From: Sinobacterium norvegicum | GTDB lineage: Bacteria; Pseudomonadota; Gammaproteobacteria; Pseudomonadales; Sinobacteriaceae | Assembly (NCBI RefSeq): GCF_923077115.1 | Contig: NZ_CAKLPX010000001.1 | Location: forward strand, 620,001 to 684,000 | Reading direction: 5' to 3' | DNA: 64,000 nucleotides | Part shown: positions 49,865-59,407 of the stretch, piece after piece | Layout of the letters: every line of letters starts with the position of its first letter | Numbering within the stretch: the first letter of the stretch is position 1 | Notes under the pieces: model-generated | The model's database searches: none | Seen by the model: only the letters and a program-made list of their open reading frames with translations | What the model was told of the DNA's origin: nothing | Program-made: the position numbers and the translations under genes

Positions 49865-50572
49865 TTATGTTGCATTAGCCAATAGCATGTTACGAATGTG
49901 ACCGATGGCCCGTGTTGGGTTAAGGCCTTTCGGACATACGTTTACGCAGTTCTGAATACCGTGACAGCGGAATACGCTGAACGGATCATCCAATGCTGCC
50001 AAACGCTCTTCGGTAGCCGTATCACGACTATCCACGAGAAAGCGCCAAGCCTGCAACAAACCACTTGGACCGATGAAACGATCTGGATTCCACCAGAACG
50101 ACGGACAAGAGCTTGAACAACACGCGCACAGAATACATTCATAAAGACCGTCAAGCTTAGCACGGTCCTCAGGGCTCTGAAGGCGCTCAATAGCTGGCGC
50201 CGGCGTATCATTAAGCAGGTAGGGCTTAATTTTCTTGTACTGGTTGTAGAACATTTCCATGTCGACAACCAAGTCACGAACAACCGGCAAGCCAGGCAGC
50301 GGACGAATAACTAACTTACCGCCCTTCAAACCCGCCTCAGACAATGGCGTCACACACGCCAAGCCATTCTTACCGTTAATATTCAAACCGTCAGAACCAC
50401 ACACACCCTCACGGCATGAGCGACGGAAAGAGATACTAGAATGCTCAGCTTTTAACTGCTCAAGCACGTCCAATACCATGATATCTTTACCCTGTGTATC
50501 CAACTCATAGTCCACCATGGCGGGCTCTGAGTCAGTCGCAGGGTTATAGCGATAGATAGATACTTTTAACAT
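49865..50572 (-). CDS. sdhB: Succinate dehydrogenase iron-sulphur subunit
   Basis: SdhB carries three iron-sulphur clusters that pass electrons from FAD to ubiquinone. The 235-residue product shows the [2Fe-2S] ligands in SCREGVCGSDGLNINGKNG. CILCACCSSSCPSFWWN and CHGIQNCVNVCPKGLNP hold the [4Fe-4S] and [3Fe-4S] sites. It is on the cytoplasmic side of the inner membrane. It lies 18 bases after sdhA and ends the sdhCDAB group. Confidence 0.97.
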   Translation of the reverse strand: MLKVSIYRYNPATDSEPAMVDYELDTQGKDIMVLDVLEQLKAEHSSISFRRSCREGVCGSDGLNINGKNGLACVTPLSEAGLKGGKLVIRPLPGLPVVRDLVVDMEMFYNQYKKIKPYLLNDTPAPAIERLQSPEDRAKLDGLYECILCACCSSSCPSFWWNPDRFIGPSGLLQAWRFLVDSRDTATEERLAALDDPFSVFRCHGIQNCVNVCPKGLNPTRAIGHIRNMLLANAT

Positions 50573-50590
50573 CTTTTGCTGCCCCTCTTA

Positions 50591-52360
50591 TTAGTACTTA
50601 CGTTCTTTAGGCTCAAACACTGGCACAGTCTTCGGCTTAAAGTTCACCGCACGCTTTGCCACACGCTTTTCACCGGGGTAGTACATAGAGTGACACAACC
50701 AGTTTTCGTCATCGCGATCCTGGAAATCGTCACGGGCATGCGCACCACGACTCTCTTTACGTACTTCAGCTGCAATCGCTGTCGCTTCCGCAACCTCAAA
50801 CAAGTTCTGCAGCTCTAAAGCCTCGATACGCGCAGTATTAAAGGCGTCAGACTTATCGTCAAGACGGACATTTTCAACACGTGGACGAAGATCGGCAAGC
50901 TTCTTAATACCTTCCTGCATGAAATCACCACGACGGAATACGCCGAAATGGTTCTGCATAATGGTTTGCAGCTCTTTACGTAGATCGGCAACTTTCTCGC
51001 CTGAATCTGAGGCGTTGAGCGTATTCAAACGCGCCATCGCTTTATCGATATCAGCCTCGGTTGCGCCATCCAGCTCAATGCCTTCACGCAATGCCTTCTC
51101 GATATAAAGACCGGCAGCACGACCAAAGACAACCAAGTCCAGCAGCGAGTTACCGCCCAGACGGTTGGCACCGTGAACAGAGACACAGGCAACCTCACCA
51201 CAGGCGTACAAGCCGTTGATAACGGTATCATTGCCATCTGCATCCATGGTCAATACTTGACCGTGAATGTTAGTCGCAACACCACCCATCATATAGTGAC
51301 AGGTTGGCACGACAGGAACCGGCACCTTAACAGGGTCGGCATGGGCAAACGTCTGTGATAACTCACAGATACCAGGCAGCTTACTGTGCAATACTTTTTC
51401 ACCGAGGTGATCAAGCTTAAGGAATACGTGATCGCCATCAGGACCACAACCACGCCCCTCTAAGATCTCAAGCGTCATTGAACGAGCAACAACATCACGA
51501 CCCGCAAGATCCTTCGCGTTTGGCGCATAACGTTCCATGAAACGCTCGCCATCCTTATTAATCAGATAGCCACCCTCACCACGACAACCCTCAGTAACCA
51601 GAACACCGGCACCGTGAATACCCGTTGGGTGGAACTGCCACATTTCGATATCCTGAACAGGAACACCGGCGCGTAGCGCCATACCGATACCGTCACCGGT
51701 ATTAATGTGAGCATTAGTAGTAGAAGCATAAATACGGCCAGCACCACCTGTTGCCAAGACTGTCGCCTTAGACTTAACAAAAACAGTCTCGCCATCTTCA
51801 ATACAGATCGCGATAACACCAACAACTTCACCGTTGGCATTCTTTACCAAATCAACCGCATACCATTCATTAAAGAACACTGTATTGTTCTTAAGGTTGC
51901 TCTGATAAAGCGTGTGTAATAGGGCGTGACCGGTACGGTCTGCAGCAGCACAGGTACGCGCAGCTTGTCCACCATTACCAAAATCCTTCGACTGACCACC
52001 GAAAGGACGCTGATAAATACGCCCCTCTTCGGTACGCGAGAAAGGCATACCCATGTGATCCAACTCGAAAACAGCCTCTGGACCGACAGAGCACATATAT
52101 TCGATCGCGTCTTGGTCACCGATATAATCAGAGCCCTTAACGGTATCGTACATGTGCCAGCGCCAATCATCGTTCGGATCATCACTGGCAATTGCACAGG
52201 TAATACCACCTTGAGCAGAAACAGTATGAGAGCGTGTTGGGAAAACCTTGGTAATAACCGCAGTCTTATAACCAGACTGAGCCATTTGTAGCGAGGCACG
52301 CATGCCTGCACCACCACCACCAATTACGATGGCATCAAAAGAAATAGTGCGAATAGTCAT
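50591..52360 (-). CDS. sdhA: Succinate dehydrogenase flavoprotein subunit
   Basis: SdhA oxidises succinate to fumarate with a covalent FAD. The 589-residue product has [14 protein letters not shown] near the N-terminus and the FAD-linked His at about residue 45 in [20 protein letters not shown] and [19 protein letters not shown] are active-site segments, and [18 protein letters not shown] lies near the end. The ATG at 52360 follows a GGAG site by eight bases; a start 58 codons upstream overlaps sdhD and was rejected. One base separates it from the sdhD stop. Confidence 0.97.
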   Translation of the reverse strand: MTIRTISFDAIVIGGGGAGMRASLQMAQSGYKTAVITKVFPTRSHTVSAQGGITCAIASDDPNDDWRWHMYDTVKGSDYIGDQDAIEYMCSVGPEAVFELDHMGMPFSRTEEGRIYQRPFGGQSKDFGNGGQAARTCAAADRTGHALLHTLYQSNLKNNTVFFNEWYAVDLVKNANGEVVGVIAICIEDGETVFVKSKATVLATGGAGRIYASTTNAHINTGDGIGMALRAGVPVQDIEMWQFHPTGIHGAGVLVTEGCRGEGGYLINKDGERFMERYAPNAKDLAGRDVVARSMTLEILEGRGCGPDGDHVFLKLDHLGEKVLHSKLPGICELSQTFAHADPVKVPVPVVPTCHYMMGGVATNIHGQVLTMDADGNDTVINGLYACGEVACVSVHGANRLGGNSLLDLVVFGRAAGLYIEKALREGIELDGATEADIDKAMARLNTLNASDSGEKVADLRKELQTIMQNHFGVFRRGDFMQEGIKKLADLRPRVENVRLDDKSDAFNTARIEALELQNLFEVAEATAIAAEVRKESRGAHARDDFQDRDDENWLCHSMYYPGEKRVAKRAVNFKPKTVPVFEPKERKY

Positions 52361-52361
52361 G

Positions 52362-52730
52362 CTATACACTCCACAGGATCTGTACGCCCCAAACAAGGTA
52401 CGTAAAAGTGACAATAGCGACGGTCGCTTGGAACAACCAACGAACAACATTACCCTTCGAACCCAGCATGCGCTCGGTGAAGTAATCGGTGGAAACCGAC
52501 CACAAACCAATCCAAGCGTGAGCACATAATGCAATCAGCGCCATAACACTGAACACACGCATCCAAGTCTGAGCGAACAGCTCCGACCAGACGACAAACG
52601 TAATATCATTACAGGCAACAAAACCCGCTAGAAATACAAAATAAACAACCAAAATTAAGGCTGTTAAACGCTGAATCAACCAATCGGCCAAACCGCTGCG
52701 ACCATAGCTAGTGACTGAAGTTACATTCAT
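52362..52730 (-). CDS. sdhD: Succinate dehydrogenase membrane anchor SdhD
   Basis: SdhD with SdhC anchors the complex and binds heme b and ubiquinone. The 122-residue product has three hydrophobic segments, at about 22-42, 53-75 and 95-115. [19 protein letters not shown] is the usual first helix and [15 protein letters not shown] holds the heme His region. The ATG at 52730 overlaps the sdhC TGA in an ATGA, and an AGGAG site lies ten bases before it; the upstream GTG was rejected. Confidence 0.94.
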   Translation of the reverse strand: MNVTSVTSYGRSGLADWLIQRLTALILVVYFVFLAGFVACNDITFVVWSELFAQTWMRVFSVMALIALCAHAWIGLWSVSTDYFTERMLGSKGNVVRWLFQATVAIVTFTYLVWGVQILWSV

Positions 52731-53101
52731 AGTATCCACACTCCTGCAGCAATGATTAATACAGCAGAGACAACAACAGTTATCTTTGCGCCCAACAAAC
52801 CACCTTCAAGAGTCTCGCCAATGCCGAGATCCATAACCAGGTGCCTAACACCGGCAACAGAGTGGTAAATCAAACCAGCCAGCACCAGCCACAAAGCAAA
52901 CTTTGCAACAGGCGACTGCAAACACTCAACAGCAGCCTTAAAGCTTTCTTCACTCTCTAATGAAGAAGACAACAAGGTCAACAACAGTGCCACACCGGCA
53001 AAAATGAACACACCTGATATCCTGTGTAGGATTGAGGTGTATGCGGTAAGAGGGAGGTTAATTGTCCCAATATCTAAGTTAACAGGTCTATTATCTTTCA
53101 C
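52727..53101 (-). CDS. sdhC: Succinate dehydrogenase cytochrome b subunit SdhC
   Basis: SdhC is the other membrane anchor. The 124-residue product begins MKDNRPVNLDIGTINLP, with SILHRISGVFIFAGVALLL forming the quinone-site helix (Ser and Arg) and LIYHSVAGVRHLVMDLG holding the heme His. Three helices are expected. The start is a GTG at 53101: the nearby ATG is out of frame. It is the first gene of sdhCDAB and begins a divergent region of 473 bases shared with gltA. Confidence 0.94.
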   Translation of the reverse strand: MKDNRPVNLDIGTINLPLTAYTSILHRISGVFIFAGVALLLTLLSSSLESEESFKAAVECLQSPVAKFALWLVLAGLIYHSVAGVRHLVMDLGIGETLEGGLLGAKITVVVSAVLIIAAGVWIL

Positions 53102-53574
53102 GACTCATTTACACTTCTTTATATTGCCAATTTATGCAGGCGGTTTATCGGAAAGTGCCAAGGCTGCTTTTAACGGCAAACCTCATACGTCTTATTGTAG
53201 AATCATCAATTTCTCACCCACTAAATTACGCATTCAGATAATGAGCACTGAAAATTCTGGCGAAATTATATGAGTAACATAACGAAATTACAATGTTATA
53301 GACCAGTTAAAACAGCTCTTGTATAGATACTTATACGTATTATTCCCCATAGTGATACTTGCACTGAATCAGTGCTACAGGGCACCGTTTTCGTACACAT
53401 TCAATACATTAAACGACAGTAAGCCGATTTTTTACTATTTTTCGTTAAATTGGAGCCTAAATTTACGTCCACCAAGCATCGACAGAATTGACAAACGCTT
53501 TTATCTCTTTATAGTGATGCCGTCCTCATGAGGGACACTTTCTGAATGTAATAATAAGTTGACAGGAGCCAAAA
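53102..53574. other. Divergent sdhC-gltA control region
   Basis: This 473-base AT-rich gap must hold the promoters for the sdh-suc cluster and gltA. A good gltA promoter is described at 53488-53515. No clear sdhC promoter pair or classical FNR site was recognised. Short reading frames inside, such as one at 53319-53531, are AT-rich and without a ribosome site, so none was called. Confidence 0.55.
53488..53515 (+). promoter_or_regulatory. Probable sigma-70 promoter of gltA
   Basis: TTGACA and TATAGT are 16 bases apart, giving a leader of about 50 bases to the ATG at 53575. The leader contains an imperfect palindrome GTCCTCATGAGGGAC (53521-53535) and an AGGAG ribosome site seven bases before the ATG. 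Confidence 0.65.
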
Positions 53575-54855
53575 ATGAGTGAGCGTAAAGCAACTCTGAC
53601 GTTGGATGGACTAGACACACCCCTTGAATTACCGGTAATGTCCGGCACCATAGGCCCAGACGTCGTTGACGTAGGCGGACTTACAGCAAAAGGGTATTTC
53701 ACATACGACCCTGGCTTTGTATCCACCGCATCCTGCGAATCAAAGATCACCTATATCGATGGCGGCAAAGGTGTTCTATTACACCGCGGCTACCCTATCG
53801 AGCAGCTAGCAGAGAAGTCAGACTTCCTCGAAACCTGTTATTTACTGGTTTATGGAGAGCTTCCCAATGCTGAACAAAAAGAACAATTCGATAACAACAT
53901 TCGTTATCACACCATGGTTCACGACCAGTTAACCCACTTTTTCAATGGTTTCCGTCGTGACGCCCACCCGATGGCCATTATGTGTGGCGTAGTAGGCGCC
54001 CTTGCTGCCTTCTACCACGATTCGCTCGATATCAATGATGAGCGTCACCGCGAAATATCAGCTCAGCGCCTTGTCGCCAAGATGCCGACGCTGGCCGCCA
54101 TGACTTACAAGTACAGTATTGGCCAACCTTTCGTCTATCCTCGCAACGACCTGAACTATGCAGAAAACTTCCTGTATATGATGTTCAGTAATCCGTGCGA
54201 AGAATACAAGGTAAATCCTGTTCTATCTAAGGCTATGGATCGCATCTTCCTGCTTCATGCCGACCACGAACAGAACGCCTCTACTTCTACCGTTCGCCTT
54301 GCTGGCTCAACAGGCGCCAACCCGTTCGCCTGTATCTCTGCCGGTATCGCAGCGCTTTGGGGACCCTCACACGGTGGCGCTAACGAAGCTGTTCTGGACA
54401 TGCTTGGCGAAATTGGCGATGTTTCTAACATCGATGATTTTGTTGCTCGCGCCAAAGACAAAAATGACCCATTCCGCCTCATGGGCTTCGGTCATCGCGT
54501 CTACAAAAACTTCGACCCACGTGCACGCGTGATGAAGCAAACCGCTGACGAAGTACTGGCTGAGCTAGGCCTCGAAAACGATCCTCTGTTGAAGATCGCC
54601 AAACGCCTAGAACAAATTGCCCTTGAAGACCCTTATTTTGTTGAGAAGAAACTCTACCCGAACGTAGATTTCTACTCAGGCATCATCCTTAAGGCACTTG
54701 GCATCCCAACCAGCATGTTCACTGTAATCTTCGCCCTAGGTCGCACACCGGGTTGGATTGCTCACTGGCATGAAATGATTAGTAGCCCGTACAAGATTGG
54801 CCGTCCTCGCCAGCTTTACACCGGCTCTGATGCCAGGGACTACCCTGAGAAGTAA
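53575..54855 (+). CDS. gltA: Citrate synthase
   Basis: GltA condenses acetyl-CoA and oxaloacetate at the entry of the TCA cycle. The 426-residue product is the hexameric gram-negative type. Catalytic residues lie in [14 protein letters not shown] (His), [11 protein letters not shown] (His) and [10 protein letters not shown] (Asp); [15 protein letters not shown] is the oxaloacetate Arg loop. YFTYDPGF near residue 45 is the family N-terminus. A strong promoter and a terminator bracket it as a single-gene unit, divergent from sdhC. Confidence 0.97.
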   Translation: MSERKATLTLDGLDTPLELPVMSGTIGPDVVDVGGLTAKGYFTYDPGFVSTASCESKITYIDGGKGVLLHRGYPIEQLAEKSDFLETCYLLVYGELPNAEQKEQFDNNIRYHTMVHDQLTHFFNGFRRDAHPMAIMCGVVGALAAFYHDSLDINDERHREISAQRLVAKMPTLAAMTYKYSIGQPFVYPRNDLNYAENFLYMMFSNPCEEYKVNPVLSKAMDRIFLLHADHEQNASTSTVRLAGSTGANPFACISAGIAALWGPSHGGANEAVLDMLGEIGDVSNIDDFVARAKDKNDPFRLMGFGHRVYKNFDPRARVMKQTADEVLAELGLENDPLLKIAKRLEQIALEDPYFVEKKLYPNVDFYSGIILKALGIPTSMFTVIFALGRTPGWIAHWHEMISSPYKIGRPRQLYTGSDARDYPEK

Positions 54856-54878
54856 CGCTAACGCGCTACCTCTAATAT

Positions 54879-54905
54879 AAAAAAGCCGCCTTGTGCGGCT
54901 TTTTT
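54879..54905 (+). terminator. Intrinsic terminator of gltA
   Basis: The stem AAGCCGC / GCGGCTT has a five-base loop and flanking A- and T-tracts, about 23 bases past the gltA stop. Confidence 0.92.
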
Positions 54906-55042
54906 ATGCCCGCAAGTAATACCTGCCTGCCCTTATTATTCATCCACGCCCTACCCACTATTATCTATTATCCTCACTCAGCCGGTGCCAATTTATTGCG
55001 CCCAGCTCGGCGCAATAAAGCCAGCCAGATTATTACGCACAC

Positions 55043-55070
55043 AAAAAAACCGGCATCACTGCCGGCTTTA
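55043..55070 (-). terminator. Intrinsic terminator of nhaA
   Basis: The stem CCGGC / GCCGG has a six-base loop; on the minus strand it is followed by seven T residues. It lies about 26 bases past the nhaA stop. Confidence 0.88.
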
Positions 55071-55095
55071 ATCACTCTAACAATCCAGCGCAGTC

Positions 55096-56478
55096 TTAAC
55101 GACCAGGTTGCTTCCTCTTTGACGCCATTTTCAGCACAACAAAGCCAGCAATACCTGATATCAGCGAGGCAATAATAATACCGCCCTTGGCCAAGACTAA
55201 TTGCTCGCTGCCTGCAAACGCTAATTCCGCGATAAAAATAGACATGGTGAAGCCGATACCAGCCAGCAAGGCGACACCGACTATATGCAGCATACTACAG
55301 CCCTTTGGCAGCGCACCCAGCCCCAGACTTTTACCAATCCACGTAGCACCTGCCACACCGATCAACTTACCAAAAACCAAACCAATAATGACACCAAAGG
55401 TCACGTCGTTCATTAACGATACATCGCCACCGAAGGCACTGACAGGAATACCCGCATTTGCCAAAGCAAACAACGGCACAATAAGATAGGTTACCGGCAT
55501 ATGAAGACTGTGCTCCATGCGCTGTAATGGTGCCTGCGATAAATGGATACCGTTCTTAAGCGTTTGAATATGTGCTCTCAGCTCATCGTTTCTCATGATA
55601 TTGACACCGCTTTTTGCGCTATCGATAATACGCCCGGCACTTCTTTCAACTCGGGTCGAGAAAGCGCGGACATCAAAACGCGGCATTGCAGGTGTAGCAA
55701 AGGCCACGATCACACCAGCCAACGTCGCGTGGACACCAGTCTTTAACAGCGCAAACCACAGAAAAACACCGATAATCATATAGGGTCCTGTACGACGAAT
55801 ACCGCCAAAATTCATTGCCACAAGGGCAAAGGTAAAAATACCAACCCAAGCCGCCGCAACGAGATTCAATTGCTCGGTATAGAAAACAGCAATGACTGCA
55901 ATCGCACCCAGATCATCAACAATCGCCAATGCAACCAAGAAAGTGACCAATGAGCGCGGCACACTATTGCCCATCAGGGAAATAATACCCACGGCGAAGG
56001 CAATATCTGTGGCCATGGGAATACCCCAACCGGCAGCACCAACACCACCAACGTTGAAGAAGGCATAAAAAGTAGCCGGCACTAACATGCCGCCAATAGC
56101 CGCCATAATTGGCAGTGTCGCCTGTTTAATATCAGCCAACTCGCCGACGAGGAATTCACGTTTGAGCTCCAAGCCAACAAGCATAAAGAAGTAGGCCATC
56201 AAACCATCGTTTATCCAATGCTGCAAAGATAGCTTTAACTCGAAATCACCAAAAGATAATTTGAAATAAGTCTTTAGAAGCTCATCATATTGTGCTGCAA
56301 AGGCAGTATTGGCCAAGATCAAGGCGATAATGGCCGAGGCCATCAAGATTAGACCGCTGGTAGACTGGCGATGTATAAACTCATCGAAAGGGGTTAGCAC
56401 CCTCTCAAAGGCCTTTTCCCAAGGCGCCGTATAGACCTTACCTATTTTCTTTTCTTCACTTCTGTTAACACCAAACAT
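55096..56478 (-). CDS. nhaA: Na+/H+ antiporter NhaA
   Basis: NhaA exports sodium in exchange for protons, guarding against salt and alkali. The 460-residue inner-membrane protein has about 12 helices. The ion-binding Asp pair lies in FLVALAIVDDLGAIAVIA, with ATDIAFAVGIISLMG before it; FVPL-type segment LIVPLFALANAGIPV and GKLIGV lie in the second half. It is longer than the 388-residue E. coli protein, having about 30 extra N-terminal residues before FDEFIHRQSTSGL and an insertion near residue 290. It is monocistronic. Confidence 0.96.
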   Translation of the reverse strand: MFGVNRSEEKKIGKVYTAPWEKAFERVLTPFDEFIHRQSTSGLILMASAIIALILANTAFAAQYDELLKTYFKLSFGDFELKLSLQHWINDGLMAYFFMLVGLELKREFLVGELADIKQATLPIMAAIGGMLVPATFYAFFNVGGVGAAGWGIPMATDIAFAVGIISLMGNSVPRSLVTFLVALAIVDDLGAIAVIAVFYTEQLNLVAAAWVGIFTFALVAMNFGGIRRTGPYMIIGVFLWFALLKTGVHATLAGVIVAFATPAMPRFDVRAFSTRVERSAGRIIDSAKSGVNIMRNDELRAHIQTLKNGIHLSQAPLQRMEHSLHMPVTYLIVPLFALANAGIPVSAFGGDVSLMNDVTFGVIIGLVFGKLIGVAGATWIGKSLGLGALPKGCSMLHIVGVALLAGIGFTMSIFIAELAFAGSEQLVLAKGGIIIASLISGIAGFVVLKMASKRKQPGR

Positions 56479-56614
56479 GACTCTCCTTCAATAATTCCAT
56501 AAAACGAAACAGATAATATAAGCTTTGTCATTATAACCAATACGCATAAGTACCAATTATAAGGATTTTCAACATTCCCTTTGTATAGCTCAATTTTCGG
56601 CGCCCAACAATGGC

Positions 56615-56642
56615 AAAAAAGAGGCTATAAAAGCCTCTTTTT
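56615..56642. terminator. Intrinsic terminator after the TonB-domain gene
   Basis: The stem AAGAGGCT / AGCCTCTT is flanked by A- and T-tracts and can work in both directions. It lies about 20 bases past the stop of the TonB-domain gene on the minus strand and upstream of the nhaA gene. Confidence 0.9.
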
Positions 56643-56663
56643 ATCATCAACTCATTGCAGCCT

Positions 56664-57827
56664 TTAATTTAACGCAAAGCGAATCGGTACTTTGACCGAA
56701 ATAATCTCACCCTTGATAGCTACGGGGGCGGCAGGAAAGGCATCAACGGACTCAACCGCCGACATAGCGGCTTTATTCAAGATGCCGTATTTAGCCGACT
56801 CAACACGCTCCACAGAGATTTTTTGACCGGCGCGATCCAGCTTGATTTCAACAACAACCAAGCCCTCTAAATTGCGCTTGATGGCGCGACTAGGGTATTG
56901 CACCTTACGCAGGGTCTGCTTAACAATGCTTGAGCTATAAAGCTTTAACATCATCTCATGCTGCTGCTTGATAATCTCCGGGTCTATATCGAAGTCATCA
57001 TCTAAATCAAACTCATCAATCACTGGCGCGGCAACAGCAATCACCGGTGCCGGCGGCTTCTCGGCTACCTCAGTAGGCTCAACAACCTCCTCAGCCTTGA
57101 CCTTCTGGGCATCAGGGGCTGCCACTGCTACAGGGGCTGACGCCACAGAACCCGAAGACTCCAAGCCAGCCAACGCCACAGCTGACCCCGAGGCAACAGC
57201 TGCTTTTTCGCCCTCATCTGCCCACTGCAACACAATATCTTGGCGCTCAGACTGTACTGGAGTTTGCTCATATAATGCCAACGCTTCGGCATAATCATCC
57301 TGACCAAGAATTTGCTGTTTAAAATCGGTAGACGGCGGACGCTTTCCTATCCACGTATTAAGTAACATATCAAAACTACCGATACGGTTATAGGATGCGG
57401 CTTCTACACCGTTGATATAAATTACAATATGACCATTTGGCTGCTGATCAAAAATCAATTGATCGCCCTGCCTAAGTGTATAGCGCGCGATATTATTGAA
57501 GGCTATAAATTCTTCACTATAACGGGCCAATAAATCTTCATCGTTATTGGCAACAATTAACTGAGTCCACTGCATTGAGAACTTTCTCGGGCTCCAACGC
57601 TTTGCAGTAACACGTAACGCCATGACGCGACGAGTATTTGATAGGGCCTGTACCGCCTCAGATGTATTGGCTGCCTCCTCTAGATAGAGGGCACCAACGA
57701 AATAACTTCGGTTTAATTCACTAAACTCAGATACACCATTGAGCACCATACCCTCAGTTAAAGAGGAACCTTGTGCATTGGCGAGATGACAGAATAGAGC
57801 AACAATGACAACTGCTATTTTTTTCAT
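56664..57827 (-). CDS. Secreted fusion: chalcone-isomerase-like domain plus TonB C-terminal domain
   Basis: The 387-residue product has a signal peptide (MKKIAVVIVALFCHLANA). A domain at about residues 20-180 follows, with features of chalcone-isomerase-like proteins: LNGVSEFSELNRSYFVGALYL, FIAFNNIARYTLRQGDQL and LNTWIGKRPPSTDFKQQILG. Then comes a linker of about 120 residues rich in Ala, Val, Pro and Glu, with an acidic DEFDLDDDFDIDPE patch. The last 85 residues are a TonB C-terminal domain (PSRAIKRNLEGLVVVEIKLD, then SVDAFPAAPVAI). TonB normally keeps an uncleaved N-terminal anchor; here the hydrophobic part looks like a cleavable signal. Role unknown; no ExbB/ExbD gene is nearby. Confidence 0.75.
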   Translation of the reverse strand: MKKIAVVIVALFCHLANAQGSSLTEGMVLNGVSEFSELNRSYFVGALYLEEAANTSEAVQALSNTRRVMALRVTAKRWSPRKFSMQWTQLIVANNDEDLLARYSEEFIAFNNIARYTLRQGDQLIFDQQPNGHIVIYINGVEAASYNRIGSFDMLLNTWIGKRPPSTDFKQQILGQDDYAEALALYEQTPVQSERQDIVLQWADEGEKAAVASGSAVALAGLESSGSVASAPVAVAAPDAQKVKAEEVVEPTEVAEKPPAPVIAVAAPVIDEFDLDDDFDIDPEIIKQQHEMMLKLYSSSIVKQTLRKVQYPSRAIKRNLEGLVVVEIKLDRAGQKISVERVESAKYGILNKAAMSAVESVDAFPAAPVAIKGEIISVKVPIRFALN

Positions 57828-57947
57828 TATTAAAGGCCTTCGGTATCCAAACCACTTCACTTTGTTATTATTTTTCACGCTTACCTTATACTGAACGTTT
57901 TTGCTGCCGTTGTCGATACCAAGCAACGCAACAACATCAATATAATG

Positions 57948-58583
57948 TTAGACCGAATAAGACTGTATTTTAGGTGACAAAGGCTGTGTCAACCCACCCT
58001 GAAGAAAGTCAATCAATGTCTCAGTAAACGCTGTCAAGTCAACACTTTGCCCACTTCTTATTTGAGTTTCACAGGCCGCAATACTATGAATTAACTGAGC
58101 CCCCATCAGCGACAATCGTAACGTCACAATGGGTTGCGGCAAATAATTCAGCTGTTTGGATATTTCAGCGGTTATAGCCAAAACACCAGACATCCAGGGC
58201 TGATCGATGGAAGAAAATCCTGCGCCCGAGCCACTATAGCTGTAAAATCTAGCGAGGAAATTGACATAATAACTGGCTTCGTTTGTTCGAATAAAATCGA
58301 CAAAGGGGTAAACAAAAGCTTCTAACAGCCCTCGCAAATCACCTGTCCTGCCCTCTCCCGCCAACACCTCTAGCAATATTAATCGCTTATCATTCAGTGG
58401 CGTCATACGATAAGCTAAAATAGCCTCTAACAGCTTATCTTTGCCGCCGAAATGGTATTGCAGTGCTGAATTATTTTTTTGACCAGCTTGCGCACTAATC
58501 CGACGCATTGATACCGCTTCTATTCCCTCTACAGAAAATAGCTTCTCTGCCTCTAAAACAATGCGCACCTTTGTCTCTTTCAT
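57948..58583 (-). CDS. TetR/AcrR-family transcriptional regulator
   Basis: The 211-residue product has a TetR helix-turn-helix in its first 55 residues (RIVLEAEKLFSVEGIEAVSMRRIS broken by the turn, then NNSALQYHFGGKDKLLEAIL). The helical ligand domain includes LIHSIAACETQIRSG. The ligand is unknown. GGAGG lies six bases before the ATG and an extended -10 promoter just upstream. It precedes the TonB-domain gene on the same strand by about 120 bases and may regulate it. Confidence 0.88.
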   Translation of the reverse strand: MKETKVRIVLEAEKLFSVEGIEAVSMRRISAQAGQKNNSALQYHFGGKDKLLEAILAYRMTPLNDKRLILLEVLAGEGRTGDLRGLLEAFVYPFVDFIRTNEASYYVNFLARFYSYSGSGAGFSSIDQPWMSGVLAITAEISKQLNYLPQPIVTLRLSLMGAQLIHSIAACETQIRSGQSVDLTAFTETLIDFLQGGLTQPLSPKIQSYSV

Positions 58584-58607
58584 TCAACACCTCCATTTAA
58601 GCCGATG

Positions 58608-58616
58608 ATTATAGCA
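58608..58616 (-). promoter_or_regulatory. Extended -10 promoter of the TetR gene
   Basis: On the minus strand TGCTATAAT is a perfect extended -10 element (TGnTATAAT), which can work without a -35. It predicts a leader of about 18 bases before the TetR ATG. Confidence 0.5.
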
Positions 58617-58758
58617 AGATTTGTCAATGCACCGTTAACGATTATGGGGGACAAACAGGCAATATCAGTCGCATCAATTAACAACAATTTAACCATTTTG
58701 GGCCACTTTGACTTATAATCCTGCGATATTGATTGCCACCCATTAATTGAGAGCACCC

Positions 58759-59403
58759 ATGTCGCTAAACCTACTATTTCGCTGCGCAGGCCTGACTATT
58801 ATTGCATTGCTTGTTGCCGGCTGCGCATCGGCGCCAGCCAAACAGGCTGAACTACACGGGCTATGGCTTAAAGACAATCTTGATGGCAGCACCGAAGGGT
58901 TTTATCTCGCCCCTCAAGGTGAGCTACAGTTTTACAACATCTACACTTGGCTTGGCGACAGCTGGTCTGTTGATGACAACGAGCTATTGTGGCTCAGCTT
59001 CAGTGATGAACATCCTCTGCCCGAGCTGAGCCAACTGCCTTATATACGCCAAAAAAAGCAGTTGGTTATCGAGGGAGAGTCTTACTTTCAGGGCAGCTAT
59101 ACCAGCCGTCCCTTTGTCAGCATCTGCGGCCAAATCAATCTGACGACATCTTCTGTCGAACGCATGAGTTTAAACATCACCAGCCAAACTACGGCGGGAA
59201 AGCCGACATTGTTGGTTCGTAAAGTGCTCCGCAACCCTCTCAAAACAAGCTTTTATGACCTGGCCTTAGCCGAGGCCGACATCAACACTGCCGCCAGCTA
59301 CACCCTGACCATCAATATTATCGATAATCAGCATCAAAACCTTTCCAAGAGCATCACCTTACAACCCAACAACACCGCCTGTAATCCAGCGATTAAGCTG
59401 TAG
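58759..59403 (+). CDS. Lipoprotein of unknown function
   Basis: The 214-residue product has a lipoprotein signal with lipobox LVAGC (Cys near residue 23) and a short Ala/Pro spacer. The mature part has two beta-rich regions: LWLKDNLDGSTEGFYLAPQGELQFYNIYTW (segments about 40-70), and a C-terminal half with ISSQTT-like strands and an internal Cys-containing ICGQINL. No family was recognised. It follows a GAG-rich ribosome site at the ATG of 58759, preferred to an upstream TTG. Convergent with yaeQ. Confidence 0.7.
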   Translation: MSLNLLFRCAGLTIIALLVAGCASAPAKQAELHGLWLKDNLDGSTEGFYLAPQGELQFYNIYTWLGDSWSVDDNELLWLSFSDEHPLPELSQLPYIRQKKQLVIEGESYFQGSYTSRPFVSICGQINLTTSSVERMSLNITSQTTAGKPTLLVRKVLRNPLKTSFYDLALAEADINTAASYTLTINIIDNQHQNLSKSITLQPNNTACNPAIKL

Positions 59404-59407
59404 CAAA

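Noticed and set aside
52361-52534. 58-residue N-terminal extension of SdhA
   Set aside because: It would overlap sdhD; the ATG at 52360 has a GGAG site and the family N-terminus.
53319-53531. 70-codon frame in the sdhC-gltA gap
   Set aside because: It overlaps the gltA promoter, is AT-driven in composition and has no ribosome site.
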